In this document: piece by piece, positions 1 through 5,545 of the stretch
Position numbering within the stretch: the first letter of the stretch is position 1
Layout: each line of letters opens with the position of its first letter
DNA from: Candidatus Cloacimonadota bacterium
GTDB lineage: Bacteria > Cloacimonadota > Cloacimonadia > Cloacimonadales > TCS61
NCBI GenBank assembly: GCA_003647825.1
Contig: QMNP01000066.1
Coordinates: 1 to 7,475, forward strand
DNA: 7,475 nucleotides
Direction: 5' to 3'
The notes under the pieces: model-generated
Told to the model about the DNA's origin: nothing
What the model saw: only the letters and a program-made list of their open reading frames with translations
Databases searched by the model: none
Made by a program: the position numbers and the translations under genes

Positions 1-137
1 CGACGCTCTACAGAAGGCTTCTCATAATAATTATTCTTTTTGATATCGGAAAGCAAACCTGCTTTTTCACAGGATTTCTTAAACTTTCTTAAAGTTACCT
101 GGAAAGCTTCACCTTCTCTTGCAATAACCTTCGGCAC
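1..137 (-). CDS. rpsU: 30S ribosomal protein S21, 5' part, cut by the window edge
   Basis: S21 is a small basic protein of the 30S subunit that acts near the mRNA 3'-16S rRNA contact during initiation. Reading the minus strand from 137 gives 45 full codons beginning MPKVIAREGEAF, followed by QVTLRKFKKSCEKAGL and ending with KPSVERR at the edge. This is the conserved S21 N-terminus, with the basic helix (RKFKKSCEKAG) and the NNYYEKPSVERR segment. Family members are usually 60-70 residues, so perhaps a third is missing beyond position 1. The start is GTG (137-135): it is preceded by a strong Shine-Dalgarno sequence 7 nt upstream, and no ATG fits. The gene is transcribed away from the PpiD-like gene, so the two are divergent around the 444-bp spacer. 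The identification is by recognition of the family sequence and I consider it nearly certain. Confidence 0.96.
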   Translation of the reverse strand, partial: MPKVIAREGEAFQVTLRKFKKSCEKAGLLSDIKKNNYYEKPSVER

Positions 138-144
138 TAATTCT

Positions 145-150
145 CACCTC
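145..150 (-). promoter_or_regulatory. Ribosome binding site that fixes the GTG start of rpsU
   Basis: The minus strand reads GAGGTG inside a longer purine run (GGGGAGGTGAG), 7 nt before the GTG at 137-135. The strong site and good spacing decide the non-ATG start. Confidence 0.85.
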
Positions 151-174
151 CCCTTTTTTAGAGTGATTCTCAAA

Positions 175-200
175 AATTTAGATACCATCTATATTGTCAA
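175..200 (-). promoter_or_regulatory. rpsU: Possible rpsU promoter (good -35, poor -10)
   Basis: The minus strand carries a perfect TTGACA (200-195). The best AT-rich hexamer downstream is TAAATT (180-175), but the spacer is only 14 nt, short for a sigma-70 promoter. At the usual 17 nt there is only ATTTTT. Initiation here would give a short leader to the GTG at 137. The -35 is convincing as a string. The promoter as a whole is weakly supported. Confidence 0.3.
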
Positions 201-340
201 GACGGAAAATATTTAATTATATTTCTAATATAAATTAATAATAATATATAAAAGACTGATTTTATTCAAAGCGGAATATTTATATAAACCAATTAATCTA
301 AGAATTCCTCAATGCTCTGAATCGGGGTGTCCGAACTTTC

Positions 341-373
341 TTCCCTGATTTAGGGGAGATGTCCGATAGGACA
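341..373. other. Two adjacent GC-rich hairpins
   Basis: The first stem is CCCT (343-346) with AGGG (352-355), loop GATTT, extendable by a T-G and a T-A pair at 341-342 and 356-357. The second is a perfect TGTCC (360-364) with GGACA (369-373), tetraloop GATA. The GGACA arm could instead pair with the upstream TGTCC at 328-332, which would enclose the first hairpin. Confidence 0.6.
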
Positions 374-385
374 GAGGGGTAAATA

Positions 386-414
386 CTGAAAATTCGATTT
401 TCAGCTTGCTGAAA
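386..414. other. Overlapping, mutually exclusive hairpins
   Basis: An 8-bp perfect stem forms between CTGAAAAT (386-393) and ATTTTCAG (397-404), loop TCG. The same middle arm can pair downstream: TTTCAG (399-404) with CTGAAA (409-414), loop CTTG. The two cannot form together. The pairings are seen directly. Any switching role is inference. Confidence 0.55.
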
Positions 415-416
415 TT

Positions 417-462
417 AAGTTGGCGAAATACCCCTTGGCTTTGCCACGGGGATAGTCAACTT
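417..462. other. Long imperfect hairpin with GC-rich tip
   Basis: The outer arms AAGTTG (417-422) and CAACTT (457-462) are perfectly complementary. Inside, CCCC (431-434) pairs with GGGG (448-451) and TGGC (436-439) with GCCA (443-446), with one T-C mismatch and a TTT loop. No T-tract follows directly, so it does not look like an intrinsic terminator. Confidence 0.55.
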
Positions 463-569
463 TAAGAATTTTCTTTATTTATCAGCAATATAAAAATGAA
501 AAAAAGCTTGTATAAAAAACAAAGGTTTTAGTTATTGCACCAGAAAAATTAATGGTTTTATATATTTTT

Positions 570-574
570 GGAGG
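570..574 (+). promoter_or_regulatory. Ribosome binding site that decides the start of the PpiD-like gene
   Basis: GGAGG lies 7 nt before the ATG at 582. The longer open frame begins at an ATG at 552, but that codon has no Shine-Dalgarno sequence, and the GGAGG would then be inside the coding region. Starting at 582 also places the charged MRRH and the hydrophobic helix right at the N-terminus, as expected for this family. Confidence 0.85.
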
Positions 575-581
575 AAATTTA

Positions 582-2363
582 ATGTTAGAAGGAATGAGAA
601 GACATGCATCATGGATAATTCTGGTTATTGCAGCCATATTTATCCTTTCAATGGCTATCGGTGGGATATCCAGTATTTTTGTAAAAAATCCATATAAACA
701 CCTTGGAGTTATTGCAAAAAGAAATATTAGTTTCGATGAATATCGGGAAATGTTAAGGAACGCTTATGCAAATTATGCTCAACAAAATCCGGATACCGAG
801 ATCGATGATAAAGTATCACAGCAGTTGAATGATCAAACCTGGAATCAACTTGTTCAGCAGATTCTTTTTGATAAAGAGATCAAAAAGCGTCATATTAAGA
901 TCACAGATGAAGAAGTTATTGAAAAATTAAAAAATCCGTCGGAAGATATTACTGGATTAGCAGACCTGCAGACAGATGGTAAATTTGATTATGAAAAATA
1001 TGAACAACTTCTATTGGATAATCCTAATTTTGCTGCCTATATGGAAGGAAGAATTCGATCAAGTCTTCCTTATGAAAAACTTTATGCAGACGTAAAAGCA
1101 GAGGTTGTAGTTACTGAGGAAGAAGTAAAAGAACAGTATATTAAAGATAATGATAAGGCTGATGCAAATATTATCTTTTTTGATCCCAATAAAATTAAAG
1201 AAGTTGAAATTACTGATGAAGATTTACAGGCCTGGTACGATGAAAATAAAGAAGAGTACAAGAAAGGTCCTGCTAGAAAATATAAATATGTGAATATCAA
1301 ATTGGAAGCTTCTGAAGCAGATAAAGCGGTTGTTAAAACAAAAATAGATTCTCTTTACAAATTAGTGATTGAAGGAGAGAACTTCGAAGATATGGCCCGA
1401 CAGTATTCACAAGACTCGTCAGCACCTAAGGGTGGTGACCTGGGTTATTTTGGTGAAGGCCGCATGGTTTCAGAATTCAATGATGCAGCATTTGCCCTGA
1501 AAGTGGGAGAAATTAGTGCTCCAGTACAGACTCAATACGGTTGGCATATTATTAAATGTACTGGCAAGAAGAATGACGAAAACGGTAACCCTCAGATTAA
1601 AGCAAGTCATATCCTGCTAAAATTTGAACCATCTGAAGAAACAAAACAGAATATTGCCGTTCTGGCTGATGACCTTTATATGAAAGCAAAGAAAGAAGGA
1701 CTTCAGAATGCTGGAGAAGCTTTGGCATATACTGTAAATGAGACAAAAGAATTTTACCAGGATGCCAAGTATATAAGTGGTATTGGCCGCGACAATGGAG
1801 AAGTAGCCTTTGCATTTCAGAAGAAAGTTGGTTCGCTATTAGAACCTATCAAACAGGATAATGGCGGATACATTGTAGCAGAAGTTTCTTATAAAGTTGG
1901 AGATCATTATCTACCGTTTGACGAGGTAAAAAAGAGAATAGAATCTAAAGTTAAAACTAAGAAGAAAGTAGAAGCTGTTATAGCTCAAGCTGAAGAGTTT
2001 TTAGCTGCGAATAAAGATGCTGATTTATTTAAAGAAGCTGAAGCAGCTGGTTGGAAGATCGTGGAAGCTAAAGATATTGTTTTAGAAAAAGTAATTTCAG
2101 GTCTTAGAAAGGATGAGTTACTTAACGAGAAGATCCTGGCGCTGCAAGCTGGTGAAAATACTGGTTTAGTAAAGGGTGATAATGGTGCTTATTATGCTTC
2201 TGTTATCGATCGTAAAACTCCCGATATGGAAGTTTTTGAAAACACAAAAGATGAGTTATTGAAAACTTTGCAGGAAAAAGAAGAGAATGCTCATTTGAAT
2301 GATTGGTTTACAGAATTGAAAGAGAATGCAAATATTATCGATAATAGAGATTTATTTTTCTAA
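582..2363 (+). CDS. PpiD/SurA-type membrane-anchored peptidyl-prolyl isomerase (parvulin family)
   Basis: A 593-residue folding factor, probably anchored in the inner membrane and acting on newly exported proteins in the periplasm. Residues 1-10 (MLEGMRRHAS) are followed by a single hydrophobic helix at about 11-33, then a SurA-N-like helical chaperone region to about 190. A parvulin domain at about 232-332 has KGGDLGYF (283-290) and YGWHIIK (His322). A second, partial parvulin unit begins KASHILLKF (His343) and reaches about 445, and a third half-unit is at about 517-545. Length and plan match PpiD (E. coli about 620). In the first domain the usual N-terminal HILL strand is replaced by VNIKL (237-241), while the second keeps HILL but lacks the GGDLG segment, so catalytic activity is uncertain. 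The C-terminus ends in RDLFF. The gene is monocistronic, ended by the terminator at 2383-2412. The family call is firm. The choice between PpiD and another SurA relative is less so. Confidence 0.9.
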   Translation: MLEGMRRHASWIILVIAAIFILSMAIGGISSIFVKNPYKHLGVIAKRNISFDEYREMLRNAYANYAQQNPDTEIDDKVSQQLNDQTWNQLVQQILFDKEIKKRHIKITDEEVIEKLKNPSEDITGLADLQTDGKFDYEKYEQLLLDNPNFAAYMEGRIRSSLPYEKLYADVKAEVVVTEEEVKEQYIKDNDKADANIIFFDPNKIKEVEITDEDLQAWYDENKEEYKKGPARKYKYVNIKLEASEADKAVVKTKIDSLYKLVIEGENFEDMARQYSQDSSAPKGGDLGYFGEGRMVSEFNDAAFALKVGEISAPVQTQYGWHIIKCTGKKNDENGNPQIKASHILLKFEPSEETKQNIAVLADDLYMKAKKEGLQNAGEALAYTVNETKEFYQDAKYISGIGRDNGEVAFAFQKKVGSLLEPIKQDNGGYIVAEVSYKVGDHYLPFDEVKKRIESKVKTKKKVEAVIAQAEEFLAANKDADLFKEAEAAGWKIVEAKDIVLEKVISGLRKDELLNEKILALQAGENTGLVKGDNGAYYASVIDRKTPDMEVFENTKDELLKTLQEKEENAHLNDWFTELKENANIIDNRDLFF

Positions 2364-2382
2364 ATTATTATTGCAAAATAAA

Positions 2383-2412
2383 AAAAAGCCGACCCAACAG
2401 GATCGGCTTTTT
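2383..2412. terminator. Bidirectional rho-independent terminator between converging genes
   Basis: A stem AAAAAGCCGA (2383-2392) with TCGGCTTTTT (2403-2412) closes a 10-nt loop, inside which a further CC/GG pair can form. It is followed by a T-run on the plus strand, and the A-run on the left gives a T-run on the minus strand. It lies 19 nt after the PpiD-like stop codon and 2 nt beyond the thioredoxin stop codon, so one structure can end both transcripts. Confidence 0.9.
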
Positions 2413-2414
2413 CT

Positions 2415-2771
2415 TTATTTCTGAACTTTTAAGACTTCAGTAATTGCCTGCTCAAAGGATGCTTTGGGTAGTGCTCCCATTGCCATTTGAGGTTGCTCAT
2501 CAACTGGTGCAAATAATATGGAAGGTATGCTGCGAATTCCAAAAGCTGCTGCCAGCTCCTGCTCCTGTTCGGTATCAACTTTATAAATATTAAGTTTACC
2601 TTCGTATTCTTTAGATAACTCTTCCAAAACGGGTGTTACTGCTTTGCAGGGTCCACACCAGTCTGCATAGAAGTCTATGATTGCAGGTACTTTACCTTCA
2701 AATTTCCAATCCTTGTTTTTTTCAAAATTAAATACTTTTTCTTTGAATGTTTCTGTTGTTAACTTTTCCAT
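2415..2771 (-). CDS. trxA: Thioredoxin (cytoplasmic, WCGPC)
   Basis: A 118-residue thioredoxin that reduces protein disulfides via a dithiol pair and would be recharged by thioredoxin reductase. The active site FYADWCGPCK has Cys39 and Cys42. Asp33 in the buried position before it, Pro47 after it and the cis-proline in RSIPS (Pro83) are all present, so a complete active fold is expected. There is no signal peptide, so the protein is cytoplasmic. It is about 10 residues longer than E. coli TrxA, with a charged N-terminal part (FNFEKNKDWKFEGK) and a longer loop before the last strand (PVDEQPQMAMGALPK). Both resemble thioredoxins of Bacteroidetes as I remember them. The ATG start has AAGGAG 7 nt upstream. 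The gene converges on the PpiD-like gene and is divergent from the HD-GYP gene. The symbol trxA is by function, since orthology to a particular paralogue is not shown. Confidence 0.95.
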   Translation of the reverse strand: MEKLTTETFKEKVFNFEKNKDWKFEGKVPAIIDFYADWCGPCKAVTPVLEELSKEYEGKLNIYKVDTEQEQELAAAFGIRSIPSILFAPVDEQPQMAMGALPKASFEQAITEVLKVQK

Positions 2772-2778
2772 TTTTTTT

Positions 2779-2784
2779 CTCCTT
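2779..2784 (-). promoter_or_regulatory. Ribosome binding site of the thioredoxin gene
   Basis: The minus strand reads AAGGAG, separated by seven A residues from the ATG at 2771-2769. Confidence 0.85.
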
Positions 2785-2804
2785 ACAAATTTTCTTTTTT
2801 ATAC

Positions 2805-2832
2805 AACATAATCGAAAATTACACATCGTCAA
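2805..2832 (-). promoter_or_regulatory. trxA: Candidate sigma-70-type promoter of the thioredoxin gene
   Basis: The minus strand has TTGACG (2832-2827), a 16-nt spacer, and TATGTT (2810-2805), matching five and four of six consensus bases. A better -10 string, TATAAA (2803-2798), lies too far away (23 nt) for this -35. Either would give a leader of roughly 20-30 nt. The strand and position fit the gene. The exact boxes are uncertain. Confidence 0.4.
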
Positions 2833-2933
2833 ATATTAAATCTGAAAAACTAATTTGATTTATATTTTTTTAAAATTTCTTGTCAGCCAATAGATACAGA
2901 TTTTCTTAGTATCAAAGTAAGGGATAGGGTAAG

Positions 2934-5528
2934 ATGAAGAGAATTTTATTACTTGGTTTACTATTCGCCTTCTGTGGAATTTGTTTTTCAGATAATTCTA
3001 TTATTGATAGTTTAGAAACTGAGTTAGCTGGCCGAAATAGCAACAATGAACTCACAATTCTGTTTGAATTGGCACAGCAATATCGTCCCATCTCACTTCG
3101 CAAAAGCATTGAATTGGGTTTGGAATCATATAATTTAGCCTTGAAGCAAGAAAACTTAAGCGTGATGGGAAGATCTTTAAATCTGATCGGTCAATCCCAT
3201 TTTGATCTTGGTAACTATAAACAAGCTCTTAGTTATCATCTAAATGCAATAGATATTTTCAGTGAATTAAAACGAAATTCAAACTTAGCTTATTCTTATT
3301 ATCATGCAGGTCTAGCTCATCTTAGACTATGCAATTATGATCGATCTTTATATTACTTCTTGAATTCACTGCAAATAAATCGAGAATTACAGAATAATGA
3401 ATTTATCGTAGAAACATTGAATAGCATAGCTCAACTGTATCATGATTTGGGAAATTATGATCAAGCTTTAAAATATTATACGGAAGCATTGGTAATTCAA
3501 CAACAGATAGGAGACAATTCTCTGGTTTCAGCCGCACTGCATAATATTGGCAGCGTTCATTCAGACAGAGGAGATTATGCTGACGCTCTGGAATTTTATA
3601 TGCGCTGCTTGCAGCTGGAACGGCTTTCCAATAATAAAAGCGGTGTAGCTATAACTCTTTGTAATTTGGGGAAGATATACAAAGAACTGGGAGAGACGGA
3701 CAAAGCATTGGACTACCTGGAGCAATCTTTGGATCTAGCTCTGGAGATCGGCAGCAAATATGAAGTTGCAGATATCTTTTTGAATATTGGACAGATCCAG
3801 ACTAAGTTGAATAATTTTGAATCTGCTTTTGCCAATCTCACTCAAGGGCTCCAAATATCAAATAATATCAAATCAAAAGATTTGCTTCGCGATGGTTATC
3901 GTAGTATCTCAGAGTATTTTACTGCTACTGGTAATACAGAGAATGCCTTTGAATATTACAGATTATATTCTGCTGTGAAAGATGAAATAGCAAAAGAGAA
4001 TTCAGATTTAAATTTACTTTCTATTCAAACAGGATTCTCCAATTTAAATACAGAAAAAGAAATAGCTCTGGAACAAAAAGAAAGATTAATAAGTAAACTT
4101 ACCACTAACCAAAAAGCACAATCTTATCTTGTGTTATTATGTATTCTTATAGCTGTATTATCGCTGTATGGCTTTCTCTATTTTAGAATTCGACAAAAAA
4201 ACTTAATAAATGATCAACTACGGGATGAGATAAAAGAACGAAAAATTGCCGAAGGAAAAGTTAAGCATCGCCTGGAAATAGAGAAGGTTGTATCTAAAAT
4301 ATCTTCCAGATTTATAAGGATTAACGATTTTAATAAAGCCATCCGTCTTTCCATGGATGAAATCGGAAGAGTTAGTGAAGCCAATAGAGTTAGTTTGTAC
4401 CTTATAGCCGTAAATAGTAAAGATCTGGAAAAAACTTACGAATGGTTTTCTTCGAGCTTGCGATTTCAAATGGAATTGTATAAAAGATTATCTTTCTCTT
4501 CATATCCCTGGTTAAATAAGAAACTTCGTTTGGGTGAGATCATTCATGTGAATGATACTACCGTTCTCAAAGAAGAAGCTGCATCATTTAAAAAATTATT
4601 ACAGGTGCAAAGCATTAAATCCAGCGTGATTATTCCTATTAATTTCAAAGGTAATCTGGCAGGATTCATCAGCTTTGATAGCTTGCAGCAGACTGAAAAA
4701 TGGCAGCAGGATGATCTTGCTCTATTGAGGCTATTTGCAGAAACAATCGGTTTATTTTTCGAACGTAAAGAGATGGAAGATAAACTTAAATCATCGAATG
4801 TACGATTAGAAAGCAGAGTTCAGGAACGAACTCTGGAATTAGCAGAAGCAGTTAGCAAATTACAGCAGGAAATAAATTTTAGAAACAAAGCTCAGCAAGA
4901 ATTAAGTGAGAGTTATCGGAAGTTGAAAAAAGCCATGGAAGAAACCGTTAATGCTCTTGTGTCAGCTGTAGAAATACGAGATCCATATACTGCCGGGCAT
5001 CAACTTAGAGTGGCTACTTTAAGCCGTGAGATCGCTTTGGCCATGGGATTTAAGGGCGAAGAACTTGATGCAATTCGTACTGCTGCGATCTTACATGATA
5101 TTGGCAAGATCTATGTTCCATCAGAAATATTAACAAAACCTGGAAAACTGAATGATGATGAATATCAACTGATAAAAACACATCCACTTGCCGGATATGA
5201 CATTCTTAAGACAATAGATTTTGAACGTCCTGTAGCAAAGATCGTACATCAGCATCATGAACAATTGGACGGTAGTGGTTACCCTCAAGGATTGATCGGG
5301 AATGAAATATTATTAGAAGCCAGGATAGTAAATGTGGCGGATGTAGTTGATGCCATGATATCTCAACGACCTTACCGCACATCACAGGCTATCGAAGATG
5401 CTTTGAGCGAACTGCGAGATCATGCAGGCACAAGATATGATGAAGATGTTGTTAATATCTGTCTTGATCTTTTTAATAATCAGGATTTTCAATTTGAAGA
5501 TATCAAATTCCGTAAAACACTGAAATAA
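2934..5528 (+). CDS. Exported-TPR, GAF and HD-GYP sensor: cyclic-di-GMP phosphodiesterase
   Basis: An 864-residue signalling protein predicted to hydrolyse c-di-GMP in response to a signal sensed outside the cytoplasm. Domains in order: a signal peptide (1-19, MKRILLLGLLFAFCGICFS; no valid lipobox), a TPR solenoid of seven or so 40-residue repeats (about 40-350, with recurring GNYxxAL cores), a linker helix, one transmembrane helix (about 397-417), a charged helix (418-446), a GAF-like domain (about 447-611), a coiled coil (about 612-665) and HD-GYP (about 670-850). The catalytic signature is complete: His689, His721-Asp722 in HDIGK, His747 region THPLAG, HQHHE (772-776), DGSGYPQGL (779 onward) and RPYR. 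Topology puts the TPRs in the periplasm and the GAF and HD-GYP domains in the cytoplasm. Upstream Shine-Dalgarno pairing is weak (AGGG, 4 nt before ATG), but the signal peptide supports this start. The desulfurase gene follows after 17 bp. I found no clear promoter in 2772-2933. Confidence 0.92.
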   Translation: MKRILLLGLLFAFCGICFSDNSIIDSLETELAGRNSNNELTILFELAQQYRPISLRKSIELGLESYNLALKQENLSVMGRSLNLIGQSHFDLGNYKQALSYHLNAIDIFSELKRNSNLAYSYYHAGLAHLRLCNYDRSLYYFLNSLQINRELQNNEFIVETLNSIAQLYHDLGNYDQALKYYTEALVIQQQIGDNSLVSAALHNIGSVHSDRGDYADALEFYMRCLQLERLSNNKSGVAITLCNLGKIYKELGETDKALDYLEQSLDLALEIGSKYEVADIFLNIGQIQTKLNNFESAFANLTQGLQISNNIKSKDLLRDGYRSISEYFTATGNTENAFEYYRLYSAVKDEIAKENSDLNLLSIQTGFSNLNTEKEIALEQKERLISKLTTNQKAQSYLVLLCILIAVLSLYGFLYFRIRQKNLINDQLRDEIKERKIAEGKVKHRLEIEKVVSKISSRFIRINDFNKAIRLSMDEIGRVSEANRVSLYLIAVNSKDLEKTYEWFSSSLRFQMELYKRLSFSSYPWLNKKLRLGEIIHVNDTTVLKEEAASFKKLLQVQSIKSSVIIPINFKGNLAGFISFDSLQQTEKWQQDDLALLRLFAETIGLFFERKEMEDKLKSSNVRLESRVQERTLELAEAVSKLQQEINFRNKAQQELSESYRKLKKAMEETVNALVSAVEIRDPYTAGHQLRVATLSREIALAMGFKGEELDAIRTAAILHDIGKIYVPSEILTKPGKLNDDEYQLIKTHPLAGYDILKTIDFERPVAKIVHQHHEQLDGSGYPQGLIGNEILLEARIVNVADVVDAMISQRPYRTSQAIEDALSELRDHAGTRYDEDVVNICLDLFNNQDFQFEDIKFRKTLK

Positions 5529-5533
5529 TAATT

Positions 5534-5539
5534 GGAAGG
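5534..5539 (+). promoter_or_regulatory. Ribosome binding site of the cysteine desulfurase gene
   Basis: GGAAGG lies 6 nt before the ATG at 5546, within the 17-bp gap after the HD-GYP stop codon. This leaves no room for a separate promoter and supports one transcript. Confidence 0.75.
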
Positions 5540-5545
5540 TAACTG

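Larger units (their letters stand above)
321..466. repeat. Compact palindromic element of four hairpins (REP/MITE-like or structured RNA)
   Basis: About 145 bp of higher GC than its surroundings, packed with inverted repeats. They are CCCT/AGGG (343-355), TGTCC/GGACA around GATA (360-373), CTGAAAAT/ATTTTCAG around TCG (386-404), and an outer AAGTTG/CAACTT (417-462) that encloses CCCC-TGGC/GCCA-GGGG (431-451). A second copy of the TGTCCGA string lies at 328-334 and again at 360-366. Short GC-rich palindromes of this style, embedded in AT-rich spacers, are typical of dispersed extragenic repeats mobilised by REP-associated (Y1, IS200/IS605-like) transposases. A cis-regulatory RNA is the alternative. 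No transposase, target duplication or second copy is visible in this window, so the repeat label is inference. Confidence 0.45.
138..581. other. Gene-free spacer between divergent rpsU and the PpiD-like gene
   Basis: This 444-bp stretch has no convincing coding sequence. From the left it holds the rpsU leader and promoter area (138-205), a very AT-rich part without evident structure (about 206-300), a markedly more GC-rich run of hairpins (about 321-466, listed separately), and an AT-rich leader for the PpiD-like gene (467-581). The leader has several TATAAA-like strings (491-494 area, 511-516), but none has a good -35 at 16-18 nt, so I could not place a promoter for the downstream gene. TTGCAC (535-540) with TATATA (559-564) would start transcription inside the Shine-Dalgarno site and is therefore unlikely. 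Confidence 0.7.

Noticed and set aside
293..345. Minus-strand stretch of about 17 codons ending REESSDTPIQSIEEFLD and a stop codon, which looks protein-like
   Set aside because: It has no start codon, is closed upstream by an in-frame TAA within the hairpin at 341-357, and is far too short to support as a gene or pseudogene. It could be a relic of a gene end carried by the palindromic element, but one copy cannot show this.
417..470. Hairpin at 417-462 as an intrinsic terminator
   Set aside because: There is no continuous T-tract directly after the stem and no plus-strand gene upstream that it could end.
552..581. Longer N-terminus of the PpiD-like protein starting at ATG 552
   Set aside because: No Shine-Dalgarno sequence precedes 552, whereas GGAGG is 7 nt before ATG 582. 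The ten extra residues would sit in front of the N-terminal membrane helix without any family counterpart.
1082..1300. Minus-strand open frame of 72 codons inside the PpiD-like gene
   Set aside because: Lies entirely within a well-supported gene on the other strand, has low-complexity hydrophobic/serine composition and no ribosome binding site.
2880..2912. TTGTCA at 2880-2885 as the -35 of a promoter for the HD-GYP gene
   Set aside because: The sequence 16-18 nt downstream (TTCTTA, TCTTAG) is a poor -10. The better TAGTAT lies 21 nt away.
2947..2998. Lipoprotein signal in the HD-GYP protein (cysteines at FAFCG and GICFS)
   Set aside because: Neither cysteine has a small residue (Gly, Ala or Ser) at -1, as a lipobox requires. 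A signal peptidase I site after CFS fits better.
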